From assembly GCA_947471745.1 (NCBI GenBank), contig CANJKZ010000084.1, forward strand, positions 2,898,501 to 2,962,500: DNA of 64,000 bases, read 5' to 3'. Shown here one piece after another: positions 22,865 to 33,215 of the stretch. Numbering within the stretch: the stretch's first letter is position 1; each line of letters begins with the position of its first letter. The notes beneath the pieces were generated by a model. The model saw only the letters and a program-made list of their open reading frames with translations. It did not search any database and had not been told where the DNA came from. Made by a program: the position numbers and the translations under genes. Source of the DNA: Closterium sp. Naga37s-1 (lineage: Eukaryota; Streptophyta; Zygnematophyceae; Desmidiales; Closteriaceae).

Positions 22865-23290
22865 GAAATGGGAGAGGGCGGGGGGAGGGGAGAGAGAGGG
22901 GGGAGGGGAGAGAGAGGGGGAAGGGGAGAGAGAGGGGGAAGGGGAGAGAGAGGGGGAAGGGGAGAGAGAGGGGGAAGGGGAGAGAGAGGGGGTAAGGGGA
23001 GAGAGAGGGGGAAGCGGGGTGGGAGGGGGAAGCGGGGTGGGAGGGGGAAGCGGGGTGGGAGGGGGGAGCGGGGTGGGAGGGGGAAGCGGGGTGGGAGGGG
23101 GAAGCGGGGTGGGAGGGGGAAGCGGGGTGGGAGGGGGGAGCGGGGTGGGAGGGGGAAGCGGGGTGGGAGGGGGAAGCGGGGTGGGAGGGGGAAGCGGGTT
23201 GGGAGGGGGAAGCGGGTTGGGAGGGGGAAGCGGGGTGGGAGGGGGAAGCGGGGTGGGAAGGGGAAGCGGGGTGGGAGGGGGAAGCGATTG
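22865..23290. repeat. 18 bp G-rich minisatellite
   Basis: Two adjoining arrays of 18 bp units: GGGGAGAGAGAGGGGGAA at about 22880-23005, then GGAAGCGGGGTGGGAGGG at about 23010-23285, with single-base variants. The long Arg/Gly and Ser-Gly-Val-Gly frames across it reflect the 18 bp period and are not genes. Repeated G runs could form G-quadruplexes. Confidence 0.9.
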
Positions 23291-23550
23291 TTGAGTGGGA
23301 ACTGGTTGTTGAGTGGGAAGCGCTTGAAATTTCAGGGCAGCTCTAGGTATGAACAGTAGCTTAGTTATGGATAGTAATCAAACAACAAAAAGTACAAAAC
23401 TAAGGGAGCGCATTCCCGAATTTGTGTGAAACCCTGTGCCAGGGACTGACACAAAGTCAGGAATATGCCCTGAAAAAACAAGCAAACGCCTACTGAGGGA
23501 GTGTGGCGACGCCTACGGTATCCCTAAAACCTACACTGCTAGTGCTCCCT

Positions 23551-24468
23551 TTACAGTGAGATGCTGGGTGTACACTGCTCGTTGTACTTCTTAGCAGAAA
23601 ACGGGTCCAGCTGCATCGTGCATTCCACATGCACCATAACGCGCGGCGACGAGATGCCCCAGTATTTCACGCGCGCTGCAGTGCCAACCACCACCCGCAT
23701 TTCCGCGCGCCCATGCAGCAGCGGCGTCGTCAGCAGGCTCGCGGGACTCAGCGTCGCCAGGGGCGCGTCGACAATATCAAGGGGGACAGTCAACTCCGCG
23801 CTCCCACCCTTGCTCATACCCACGACGCCGGGGACGGTCACATTTGTAATATTCATGTCGAAGAATTTTACGTCCACGCTGATGTTTTCCGCTTCCACTT
23901 CCCAGTTGTTGGGATTATACACGAGCGCGGTGACGTTTATTAACGCGGATAGGCCAAGGCGGAAGTTTTCGAGGCCCAGGAACCCGCCGCCGGATTTTGT
24001 GATGCCGACGCGGATGATGTTGATTTGCTCGACCTTCACCTCCGGCTGTTGCTTCGAGACTGTCAGGTATGCGACGAGCCCTGCGACGCCTAATCCGACG
24101 ATAACGACGGCGAGGACGATGAGCGACCAGCATGCGACGCGGCAGCAGCAGGTCCGGAGACGACGCCTTTCGCGATCCTTCTCGTCCTTGCAAAGCTTTT
24201 CTACTTCGTCTGCAGTGCTGGTTACTTCCTCAGGGTTGGCGATGTGCAAATCGGAAGGGTAAATTGCGGTGAACTCTCCCGGATTCTCCTCATTCGCGCT
24301 GCCACTTGCGGGAAACGCGTTCGTTGCGAGCGGAGGTGCGCAGCAAAAGAGTGGGAGCGAGTTTCTGGGTGGCGACGAGGAGGCGGGGAGCGTGGCGTCT
24401 GGAGCGGAGAAAGTTGCTGCTCCTGATTCGATGTCTTCAATCTTGGAGCATCTGTTCTTGAGAGCCAT
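23551..24468 (-). CDS. LEA_2/NHL (NDR1/HIN1-like) single-pass membrane protein
   Basis: An uninterrupted 305-residue frame from ATG at 24468. The N-terminal region of about 105 residues is polar and probably cytosolic. A basic Cys patch (RRRLRTCCCRVACW, a plausible palmitoylation site) leads into a membrane helix (SLIVLAVVIVGLGVAGLVAYL, about residues 115-137). The rest is a LEA_2-type beta-sandwich domain (INIIRVGITKSGGG, INVTALVYNPNNWEVEAEN, VPGVVGMSKGGSAELTVPL, MVHVECTMQLDPF). NHL proteins are usually plasma-membrane or ER anchored and act in stress or immune responses; the role here is inference. Length and layout fit the family. A disabled duplicate lies at 14726-15669. Both lie beside formin sequence, so the pair was duplicated as a block. 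Confidence 0.9.
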   Translation of the reverse strand: MALKNRCSKIEDIESGAATFSAPDATLPASSSPPRNSLPLFCCAPPLATNAFPASGSANEENPGEFTAIYPSDLHIANPEEVTSTADEVEKLCKDEKDRERRRLRTCCCRVACWSLIVLAVVIVGLGVAGLVAYLTVSKQQPEVKVEQINIIRVGITKSGGGFLGLENFRLGLSALINVTALVYNPNNWEVEAENISVDVKFFDMNITNVTVPGVVGMSKGGSAELTVPLDIVDAPLATLSPASLLTTPLLHGRAEMRVVVGTAARVKYWGISSPRVMVHVECTMQLDPFSAKKYNEQCTPSISL

Positions 24469-25280
24469 GCCTGTAGTGTCTACGCTGAGCTGAGTTCGTC
24501 AGAGATGCAGTGGATTTGGGAACGGTTCAAGGTGCTTCGGACGGTAAAGGAGTTGTACGAAGTGGTTGGAGTGGCGTTGGGATGTCGAGTAGTTGTGAAG
24601 TCGAGTTGCTTCGAATTGGTCTGTTTTGCAAACCCTTGTTCTCGCGCATTTATCGTGCAAATGGGGGCGACCAATGCCAAATCCGTACCCCCACATTCCT
24701 CCCTCCATGCACATTCCCTGAACCGAGTCGCGCCCAGGGTGATCGCGGTCCGCTGTGTGTGCTTGGGGAAGTTGCGGAAGCGAAGCTTCATTCCCCTGGG
24801 TGACTGGGGATGCGGACAAACGAGCCAGACGAACCAGACAACACGGCTCGGTGAGTCTCCAGTCGCCCTGAACCTCAACCAGCCTAGCCTAAGCTTCAGG
24901 TTACGCTCGATTGTTTTCGTCGTTACAGACCAGACCAGCACGCCTATGAGGCAATCCGAAATAGCTAACAGCAGTAAAACATGAGAGATAATTGGCATGC
25001 AAATTTTGTTCTAGTTGTTGGAGCCTTTTCAATGCTGACCTCACATTGCTGGCAGTGAGTATGATACATTGAGATTCCACGCAGTAAAACTGTGCTTCAA
25101 AGCGTCTGCCCAACAACCAGAAACATTCTAGTGAATTTGTTCATTTTGACTCCACACATTACCCTTCAAAATCTGTCTTTCTCTCCACAGTCTCCACCCC
25201 ACCCACACATCCCATTAAAAATTTCATATGATTCCTGACGTTAGAATTCTCAAGCCTTTGTAATTTGTGATGGTTAAGTG
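24469..25280. other. LEA_2 upstream region and target of element C
   Basis: About 24590-24935 is shared with the duplicate gene's upstream region (15740-16115) and probably holds the promoter and 5' UTR. From 24940 to 25280 I see no gene. It ends in AAGTG, the target-site duplication of element C. Confidence 0.6.
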
Positions 25281-25721
25281 TGTTGGAAACAAGTAATTTA
25301 AATGCTTCTAAAGTATCGAAGTATCGACACGAAACGGAGCAGACTACAGCGAAGAAACACACGAGTCAACAAAAGCAACCGCTGGAGGTTACGCGAAGGT
25401 CAAAGGTCGCTGACCCTTGACTTGACGAAAACTACAGTGCGATAGCAAGGACACATAACTGACTCGTTACTGAGCAGTTACCCGAGTCGGCACTGTATCG
25501 AACCGCAACAGCAAAACAGTTAAAAGTAGAACCTTTCATATTCCTTTGTAATCATATAAAAGCCTTGTATTTCCCTGCTATTAATTAACTTATCTTGTTC
25601 TCACACACCAGTACAAGGTGGTTCAACCAACTATTATATTAACGCTTCCGCAATTACAACATCTCTCTTTCAACACTGATCTTAGCCTTGAAAGATCCTA
25701 AGGGCTTTTCTCAGCCCAACA
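25281..25721 (+). repeat. Element C 5' LTR (family B, 441 bp)
   Basis: Runs from TGTTGGAAAC to CTCAGCCCAACA with inverted TGTTGG/CCAACA ends. It contains the direct repeat-like GGTCAAAGGTCGCTGACC and a TATA box. The primer-binding site follows directly. Confidence 0.93.
25555..25562 (+). promoter_or_regulatory. TATA box in family-B LTR
   Basis: TATAAAAG, also present in the 3' LTR at 42056-42063. It is the likely core promoter of the family-B element, with U3 upstream. Confidence 0.6.
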
Positions 25722-25733
25722 TGGTATCAGAGC
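25722..25733 (+). promoter_or_regulatory. Primer-binding site, initiator Met tRNA
   Basis: TGGTATCAGAGC immediately after the 5' LTR, complementary to the 3' end of initiator methionine tRNA. This is the usual minus-strand primer site of plant copia elements. Confidence 0.9.
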
Positions 25734-25779
25734 AAACAGGGCAAGATCATTTTCTTAAATACCTACGACAACGAAATAC

Positions 25780-25950
25780 ATGGCAACACAGAAGGAGAGG
25801 AGCTCCTCTAACGGATCTCTCGGCACTACCCCTACTCCACCTTCAGCCTCTGGCCTACAGACAGAAGAAGGCACAGCAACAAGACCAGCTGCGGAGTCAA
25901 CGGAAACTCCCGGGAATCAATTAGCAGGCTTCGACCCAAACATGATGGAG
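25780..25950 (+). pseudogene. Element C gag, 5' end only
   Basis: ATG at 25780 reads MATQKERSSSNGSLG, closely matching H gag (MATQKERSSSTGSPG at 61228 minus). The match ends at FDPNMME (25950), where F begins. The rest of gag, including the nucleocapsid, is absent. Confidence 0.85.
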
Positions 25951-26640
25951 ACGGGGAGGTACGGGGCCGGGCGCTGAGGAGGTACAGGGCCGGGCGTTGG
26001 GCGTGATACGGGGCCGGGCGCTAGGCAAGGGACGGGGCCGGGCGCTAGGCAGGTACGGGGCCGGGCGCTAGGCAGGTACGGGGCCGGGCGCGATACGGGG
26101 CCGAGCGCGAGAGATCAGGTACGGGGCCAGGCGCGGGCTAAGTACAGGGCCGGGCGCGGGCTAGATACGGGGCCGGGCGCTGGGCAAGGGACGGGGCCAG
26201 GCGCTGGGGAGGTACGGGGCTGGGCGTTGGGCGCGATACGGGGCCGGGCGCAAGGCTAGGTATGGGGCCGGGCGCGGGCTAGGAACGGGGCCGGGCGTTG
26301 GGCGCAATACGGGGCCGGGCGCTAGGCCAGGTACGGGGCCGGGCGTTGGGTGCGGAACGGAGGCCGGGCGCGAGGCTAGGTACGGGGCCGGGCGCGATAC
26401 AGAGCCTGGCGCGATACGGGGCTGGGTGCGAAACGGGGCCAGGTGCGATACAGGGCCGGGCGTGAGGCTAGGTACGGGGCTGGGCGCAGGCTAGGTACGA
26501 GGCGGGGCGCGGGGCTAAGGGCCGACGTGGCCGGGCGCGGGCTAGGAACGGGGCCGGGCGCGGGCTAGGGGTCGACGGGCCGCGTAGGCTAGGAGCGACA
26601 GGCCTAGGGGCGGTTACTAGCAGCGTAGCAGGTGGTGGGC
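25951..26640 (-). repeat. Leader array of GGCCGGGCGCGGGCTAGG-type units
   Basis: About 30 degenerate units of 18-24 bp built on TACGGGGCCGGGCGC, separated by GGGCTAGG or GATACG. The same array type lies at 55960-56265 in A2, next to a family-A gag, so it is a leader repeat of one family-A subfamily. Confidence 0.85.
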
Positions 26641-26953
26641 CCAAGGAACCTGCTCTGATTCCATGCCAAATTAACGAACGAGAATGAATGAACTATGAAA
26701 CAGTTGGGTACAAGTACTAACCCTAATTGGGTTGTACCCCTTATGGGCTACCCCACTATAGCCTACACAAAGTCATCACACAGTCCGAGCACAAGCAACG
26801 GGCCACAAGGCCAGTTCACATGCAGTGTTATATATAAAAGAGAAACAAACAATACAGTGATCATACCCTAGCAAGTGCAAGCATGCAGGTATATATATAG
26901 ATCACAGTACAAGCAAAGTCACGCAGTAAGCAAGTAAGGCAAATATTCTGACA
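25951..26953 (-). mobile_element. F: rearranged family-A fragment
   Basis: Read on the minus strand: 14 bases of a family-A LTR start (TGTCAGAATATTTG, 26953-26940), then 3' untranslated sequence like that after the A2 RNase H gene, then a family-A LTR lacking its first part (about 26772-26664), a primer-site variant (TGGAATCAGAGC) and a GC-rich leader. All coding sequence is gone. The LTR start and polypurine tract were removed between two ACAAAG copies. It replaces the 3' part of gag and the protease of C. Confidence 0.7.
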
Positions 26954-28119
26954 CCACTCACGAGCTCTTCGACGGCACCAACCTTCATCGACAACACTCC
27001 ACCGACTCCTGTGCAGCATTTAGCTCCCACTCCACGTGAATTTCACAGAAGCGCCAACTTCACCGCGGGCTTTTACTCCAACTCCGACCTGTACAGACGC
27101 TCACCCGGACATCGTGCGAGCGAATCCCTGTGGCACGAAAGACTGGGTCATCCAAGCAACACCACGTTAAACAATACAATCAAGGCAGCAGTGCTCGACA
27201 AAGATCCACTCCTTCTACTCGACGGCAAAGAACTCCAACGAGTCCGCGGAACATGCTTTACCTGTCCCGAAGCCGACTTACCCCATCAACCGTTCGTCTC
27301 TCACCACAATCCAAGCGCGCCAACCTATGCACCACTCGAGAAAGTATACAACGACATCCTGTATACTCACGAACAAGGACAAGGAGCATATAATTACGTG
27401 ATAACTTTCATCGACGTCGCCACCCGTTACGTCTGGCACCTTAATCTCCCAAGTCGCGACATGGCCTTCGAAGCCTTCGTCGCCTGGCTACCTGTGGCAG
27501 ACTGAGAATCGGGAGCAAAGCTGAAAAGCTTCCAGTCTGACGGAGGAGGGGAATATCAGTCCCAAAGGTTCAAGCAGTACCTCGGAGAACGAGGCATCAG
27601 GCGACTCATCTCGCTTCCCTACGCCCATCAACAGCAAGGCGTGGCAGAACGGATGAACAAAAAACTCCAGAACACCATGCGCAAACTGTTGCATGGCATG
27701 CGACTGCCCAATAACCAGTGGCCTGAGGCGATGGACCACGCTGTCATGCTGCACAACTTGCTCTCGTCATCATCACTTCCGAACAACGCATCACCGCACC
27801 TGCTGTGGACAGGAAAACTGGGCAACACAAAAATGTTACGAGTTTTCGGGTGCATGGTACAGTACCGCCCGCACACTGCAAGAGCCGGAAGATTTTCTCA
27901 ACGCGCACAGTGGGAACTACACCTGGGCATCGAAATGCATTACAACGCATGGAAATTTTTTGACGTCCACTCGAAGGAAACAGTAGCAGCACGTGATGTC
28001 ATCTTCTACGAGCGACTCACACTTCAAACGTACCTGGACAACCTGGCAGCAAATCGAGACCTCACGGGCAGCTTCCGTGGCAACCGAGCCTTCGCTTCAG
28101 CAGCAGACGAAGCTGACTG
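26954..28119 (+). pseudogene. Element C integrase
   Basis: The GAG-pre-integrase zinc region (WHERLGHPSNTTLNNT, then CFTCPEADLPHQPF) leads into the integrase core: YNDILYTHEQGQGAYNYV, IDVATRYVW, then SFQSDGGGEYQSQRFKQYL and HQQQGVAERMNKKLQNTMRKLL, ending with the C-terminal part (LGNTKMLRVFGCMVQYRP, WELHLGIEMHYNAWKFFD). TGA at about 27503 replaces the CGA (Arg) present in the copy at 49380. The linker continues at 28262-28460 (NVDNASEEEGPLPYCSVPIP) after the solo LTR. Confidence 0.9.
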
Positions 28120-28261
28120 TGTCAGAATGTTATGTTTGTCTAGCCTGCAGTGGGGTACTCAATAGTGAGTACAGCCCAATCTAGGGTTTGCTATATGTAC
28201 TCAACTGCTTGCTAGTGCAACGCCCTCTTTCTCATTTCTAAACTTCCTTTGGTTTCCAACA
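28120..28261 (+). mobile_element. Solo LTR, 142 bp, in element C
   Basis: TGTCAGAATG to GTTTCCAACA, flanked by a perfect 5 bp duplication GACTG (28115-28119 and 28262-28266). It is similar in length and middle sequence to the element E LTR, so it is a related family. It splits the integrase-linker frame of C. Confidence 0.92.
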
Positions 28262-28460
28262 GACTGGGACGAGCAAAATGTGGACAACGCGTCCGAGGAA
28301 GAAGGACCACTCCCATACTGCTCCGTGCCCATCCCGATGGATGACGAAAATCCTCGCAAAAGTGTCAACGCCGAAACTTACTTCGACTTCGCCGACACCG
28401 GTTATGTTACACCCCAACCGGTCGACACCAACATCTCCGAACGCATAGGACCGAATTTCT

Positions 28461-28592
28461 TGTCAAACTTATATGCTATATTCTATCTAGGCTGTAGTGG
28501 GGTAGTTCATACAGGGTACAACACTTTTAGGTTTCCTACTTGTACCCACCTGCTTGCTAATTCAGTCATTTCATTCGGTCAGTATTCTAACA
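28461..28592 (+). repeat. Element D 5' LTR (132 bp)
   Basis: TGTCAAACTT to AGTATTCTAACA, followed by primer site TGGTATTCTGAGC. It differs from the 3' LTR at two bases, so D is a relatively young insertion. Confidence 0.92.
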
Positions 28593-28633
28593 TGGTATTC
28601 TGAGCAGGTTCCCTCGTGGGAACGTTTTTTTTA

Positions 28634-28920
28634 GGGTCACACGCTGACCTCTAGGGGTGAACTGGTCGACCCACGCGTCCTGGAGGTCAGCTCCACTCAC
28701 CAGGTTTGTAGAGAACGAGGGGAGGTGGAGTCGCGACAACAGGCCCGACGGGGCCGCAGGACACGGTAGAACCGTGGAAGAGTGCGCAAGGACTGGGCCC
28801 CTAGAGGGGTCAGCCAGGGAGACTGCGACAGGCCGACTGAGCGGCGCGAGTGTGGTGCTGTCGCGGAAGAAAGAGCGCGAAGCACCAGAGTCAAGTGTGA
28901 AAGTGTGCAAGGCCTCTGCC
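28634..28920 (-). pseudogene. Element D protease segment, inverted
   Basis: The minus strand reads HTFTLDSGASRSFFRDSTTLAPL and continues to WVDQFTPRGQRV, equivalent to the protease of A2 (54470-54170). The active-site motif DSGAS is kept. The surrounding integrase and LTRs of D are on the plus strand, so this roughly 290 bp block has been flipped. Its ends join the leader on the left and SCSCRPLSHETLL on the right. Confidence 0.85.
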
Positions 28921-29817
28921 TCCTGCTCGTGTCGTCCTCTGTCACACGAGACTCTCCTTTGGCACCACCACCTTGGTCACCCCTCCCTGCCTCGTCTTCG
29001 AGGTATGGCCTCCCGTACCCTTGTCTCGGGTCTCCCCCGGTCCCTCCCTCCCCTTCCTCCGGGGCCTGCCCCTACCTGTGTTCCGTGTGTCGAGGGCCGG
29101 CAGCGCGCCGCTCCTCACTCCTCCACGTTCCCTCCGACGGAGGCTCCCCTGCAGACTCTTCACATGGACGTGTGGGGCCCAGCCCGCGTCCGTGGACAGG
29201 GTCACGAGCGTTACTTCCTGCTGGTCGTTGACGACTACTTGCGTTACACCACAGTCTTCCCCTTGCGCATCAAGGGTGAGGTCACTGAGGTGTTGATCGA
29301 CTGGATCCGCGTTGCCCGTCGCCAGCTCAGCGAGCGTTTCGGCTTGGACCTTCCTGTTCTGCGTCTCCACTTAGACAGAGGTGGTGAGTTTTCCTCCGAC
29401 CTTCTGAGGGCCTTCTGTCGTGCGGAGGGCATCCGCCAGACGTTCACGCTTCCGGCCTCCCCACAGCAAAATGGGATTGCTAAGCGCCGCATTGGCATGG
29501 TCATGAACGTCGCTCGTACGTCCATGATCCATGCGGCTGCTCCCCATTTTCTGTGGCCGTTCGCGGTTCAGTACGTTGCGCATCAGATCAACCTTCAGCC
29601 TCGTGTCTCCTTGCCGGAGACCACACCTACTCTGCGGTGGACAGGGAAGGTTGGCGATGCGTCCGTGTTCTGTGTCTGGGGATCTCGAGCTTTTGTCCGC
29701 GATACTTCAGCGGACAAGCTGTCCTGCCGTGCCGTTCCCTGTGTCTTCCTTGGCTTCCCCCCTGACGCACCCGGGTGGCAGTTCTACCACCCCACCTCGC
29801 GTCGTGTTCTGTTCCCC
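28921..29817 (+). pseudogene. Element D integrase
   Basis: GAG-pre-integrase (LLWHHHLGHPSLPRL, then CVPCVEGRQRAAPHSS), core (MDVWGPARVRGQGHERYFL, VVDDYLRYTTVF, LHLDRGGEFSSDLL, PQQNGIAKRRIGMVMNVARTS) and the C-terminal part up to FYHPTSRRVLF. The catalytic D, D and E positions are visible. The frame is open but ends at the junction with E leader sequence at about 29817. Beyond that the open frame is chance reading of GC-rich repeats. Confidence 0.88.
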
Positions 29818-30648
29818 AGGGCGCCAGAGCAGGCGGAAGAAGGGGCGACGCGCGCCCCCCCAGGTCGCCGCGCCCCCCCCCCCCCCCCCGGGTCGCCACG
29901 TAAGGCGACGGGAAAAGGGGGGGGGGGGCGGTGCACGTGCCCCTGGTGCGCCACGACCGGCATGAGGGCGGGGCCTGGGTCGGGGCAGGTCCGGGACAGG
30001 GCCGGGACGGGGCCGAGGAAGGGCCGGGGCGGGCCGCGAAGGGGCCTAACGGGCCGCGAACGGGGCCTGACAAGGCCTTACGGGGCCTGACGGGGCCGAA
30101 CGGGGCCGCAAACAGGGCCTGACGGGGCCGCAAACGGGGCCTGACGGGGCCTTACGGGGCCTGACGGGGCCGCGAATGGCCTCACTAGGGGCCGCGAAGG
30201 GGCCTTACGAGGGGGCCGCGAAAGGGGCCTTACGAGGGGGCCGCGAAGGGGCCTAACGAGGGGCCGCGAAGGGGGGCCGTACGAGGGGCCGCGAAGGGGC
30301 CTTACGAGGGGCCTTACGAGGGGCCGCGAAGGGGCCTAATGAGGGGCCGCGAAGGGCCTTACGAGGGGCCGCGAAGGGGCCTAACGAGGGGCCGCGAAGG
30401 GCCTTACGAGGGGCCGCGAAGGGCCGTTAAGGGCAGGCGCGACGCGCGCCTAGGGTAGAAAAAATTTCAGTGGTGGGCCCAAGGATCGAAAAACAGCTCT
30501 ATACCGTGTGAGAAGGATTGACGAGAGAAATAAGTGAGAAAGGGATGATTGCACTAGAAAGCATTGGGATACAAATAGCAAACCCTAACAGGGTTGTACT
30601 CACTACAGAGTACCCCACTGCAGACTAGAGAAACATAATATTCTGACA
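29818..30648 (-). mobile_element. Element E, 5' LTR and leader, inverted arm
   Basis: Reading on the minus strand: the 142 bp E LTR (30648-30507), a primer-site-like CGGTATAGAGCTG, then the E leader down to about 29818. The same sequence occurs on the plus strand at 34084-34890 and 36393-37225. AAGCT adjoins the LTR on the minus strand (30653-30649) and also follows the last plus-strand LTR (38863-38867), marking the ends of one original insertion now split by an inversion. Confidence 0.85.
30507..30648 (-). repeat. Element E LTR copy 1 (142 bp, reverse)
   Basis: TGTCAGAATATTATG to CCTTCTCACA on the minus strand. It is nearly identical to the LTRs at 34084, 36393 and 38721. Confidence 0.93.
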
Positions 30649-32940
30649 AGCTTGTCAGCTCACCTAGGTCTGTGCATGCGTGTCTCTTCTGCAGCTCCGA
30701 CTTCACGTGGGCGAGTGCCTCAGTGTCAGCAGTAGCAAAGACTAAGTCGTCTACGTACACGAGAACGTAGAACGGCGGCAGAGTGGTGTCAGTGCGAAGA
30801 AACAGCGACGGGTCAGCAGTGGAAGGAGCAAACCCAAGAGCAGCAGGAGTCATCCTCAGTGTGTCGTGCCACTCACTGGGTGCCTGGCGGAGACCGTAGA
30901 CTGGCCGCCGGAGGCTGCACTGGGTACCAGCAGGAAACGACCTAGTGAAGCCAGGTGGGCGGCGCAGCCAGATCTCCTCGTGCAGGCTGCCCTGTAGGAA
31001 GGCTGTGCTGAAGTCAAGCGAGTGGAGCTCGTAGTCACGCTGAGCGGCGACGTGAAGCAGTACCCGAAGAGTGGTCATCTTCGGGGTAGGGGAGAAGGTC
31101 TGGAAGAATTCAACTCCCTGTCGCTGACTGAAGCCACGTGCAACATAACGCGCCTTGAAGACAGGCGGAGAACCCGGCGGCTGCTTCACCCTGAAGATCC
31201 ACATGCCACTGACGATGTTCGCCCCAGGCGGGGGAACCTCGTCGACGTAGGTGCCTGTGGACTTCCAGGAAGCCAACTCGGCGTCCATGGCTGCCTGCCA
31301 CTGAGAGGAGTAGGGACCCTCTATCGCCTCTGCGTAAGAGCGCGGGGTCGGGATGTCTGGTGCATCCGGGTCTCCCTCAGGGGCAAGCAGCATGGACACG
31401 AGATGAGGTAGAGCAGCGGCAAAGCACTCAAACTCCTCCTCTCTGTCCTCAAGAACGTCTGTGCCAAGAGCACACTCACCCCTGACGGACGGAGGAAAGA
31501 CAGACACAGACGCAGACTCAGCGACAAGACTAGTGGCAAAGTCTAGGCGACAGGCTGTAGCAAAGTCAACAAGCTCAGCAACGAGAGCAGACGCAGCAGT
31601 GGACTCAAAAAAAGGGTCAGTGACAGCAGTGGCCAGAAAGCGCGTGACAGTAGGACTAGCAGCACGAAGGGAGTCAGACTCCAGGTCTGGACCGTCAGGA
31701 AGAGAGGACGCAGGAGGAGACGGCAGAGGGACACGCCGTGGAGCAGTGGAAGGACGCAGTGTCATAGAGTGAGTGCTACGGACAAGAGGAGGACGTGGAC
31801 GCAAAACACGACGACCAGCGCGAACAGTGCGGACAGGCGACTCAGAACGAGACTCAAGCAACACAGGACGAGACTCAGGCTCACGACGCTCCGTAAGACC
31901 TCTAGTCAGTCCAGAGTAAGGAGAAGGACCAGGCAGTGGAGAGGCCGGCTGTAACTGCGACTGTGACAGGACAGGTGGTGGACTCAGTAAAGAGGAGTAG
32001 GACCAGGACAAGGCAGGAGACCAAGAACCTGCTGAAGGAGCGGAACGTAGTACGGCCGCGGCCGCGCAGCGCCTCCAGAAACAGCAGAGACAGCACCAGT
32101 ACCCTCAGCTCCAGGGTCGCCAGCTACAACTCCCGCAGCACCACCAGCTCCAGTACCTCCAGCAGCTCCAGCTCCAGAAGCACCTCCGGTAGTAACAGCT
32201 CCAGCACCTGCAGCTCCAACTCCTGCAGCACCACCAACCCCAGCAGCTCCAGTACCTCCGGTACGAGCACCTCTAGGACCAGCTGCTCCAGCACCTCCTG
32301 CAGCTCCAACACCAGCAGGACCTCCAACAGCACCAGTACCGCCTGCAGCACCTCCTGCAACTCCAGCACCAGTAGCACCTCCAGCACCTCCAGAAACACC
32401 TCCAGCAGCTCCAGCACCAGCAGCACCTCCAGCAGCTCTAGCAGCACCTCCAGCACCAGCAGCACCAGCAGCACCTCGATAGCGCCGAGCGTACCATTCA
32501 CAAAGCTGCTGCGGAGAGAGGGGCTCCCGCCGTGACGGGACACCCGGAGGACCTCCAGACGCAGCACGCTCAGGCTCAGCACCCCCAGGCTCAGCACTCC
32601 CAGACTCAGCACCCCCAGGCTCAGCACCCCCAGGCTCCACACGCTCAGGCTCAGCACCCCTAGGCTCTGCACCCTCAGACACAGAAACCCCGGGCTCAGC
32701 ACCCCCAGTCCCCGCACCCGCAGGCTCAGCACCCCTAGCAGCACCTGAGTCGATAGCTACCTCGACCGGCTCGGCAGGGTCTACCTGGGACACACCTGAG
32801 GGGGCAGGACCCTGAGGGGGGAGGGGGTCTACCGGAGGAGCACCTCGTGCTAGGAAGAGTGGCGGGGGGAGAAGAGAGGCAGTGCGGTAGGGAAAGAGAC
32901 GGTAGTAAGACACCGACTCGTCAAACGTGACGTCCTGAAC
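30649..32940 (-). pseudogene. Element D IN-RT linker and reverse transcriptase, inverted
   Basis: The minus strand starts with DVTFDESVSYYRLFPYRTAS, the segment that should follow the integrase end at 29817. It passes through Ala/Gly/Pro-rich linker repeats into RVT_2 (PRSYAEAIEGPYSSQWQ, MWIFRVKQPPGSPPVFKARY, HSLDFSTAFLQG, YVDDLVFATADTEAL), ending CTDLGELTS at the E LTR. Its continuation (YLGLRITRDRAQRT) is on the plus strand at 38870. RT motifs, including YVDD, are intact, so the block was flipped after decay had only begun. The linker is unusually long and repetitive. Confidence 0.9.
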
Positions 32941-32984
32941 AGGCGACGGGAGGGGCGACCTGGGGGGGGGGGCCACGCATCGGA

Positions 32985-33215
32985 GCAGCCGCCCTTGGTG
33001 CAGCCGCCCCTGGAGCAGCCGCCCCTGGTGCAGCCGCCCCTGGTGCAGCCGCCCCTGGAGCAGCCGCCCCTGGTGCAGCCGCCCCTGGTGCAGCCGCCCC
33101 TGGAGCAGCCGCCCCTGGTGCAGCCGCCCCTGGAGCAGCCGCCCCTGGAGCAGCCGCCCCTGGTGCAGCCGCCCCTGAAGCAGCCGCCCCTGGTGCAGCC
33201 GCTCCTGGACCTCAG
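32985..33215 (+). repeat. 15 bp GCAGCCGCCCCTGGW array of element E
   Basis: Tandem 15 bp units, alternating GGTGCAGCCGCCCCT and GGAGCAGCCGCCCCT. Homologous arrays lie at 34990-35235 and 37320-37565. Long frames on both strands (VQPPLEQPPL and GAAAPGAAAP types) result from the 15 bp period and are not genes. Confidence 0.9.

Noticed and set aside
22829..23359. 176-residue Arg/Gly-rich frame
   Set aside because: Entirely an 18 bp minisatellite; the same array is open in two frames.
25951..26640. CRISPR-like array of regularly spaced repeats
   Set aside because: Units are degenerate, of variable length and without distinct spacers; the genome is eukaryotic and the array is a retroelement leader.
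28657..30090. A single 477-residue plus-strand protein spanning the D protease region and GC-rich tail
   Set aside because: The first about 85 codons are antisense to the inverted protease and the last about 90 codons are element E leader; only 28921-29817 is real integrase.
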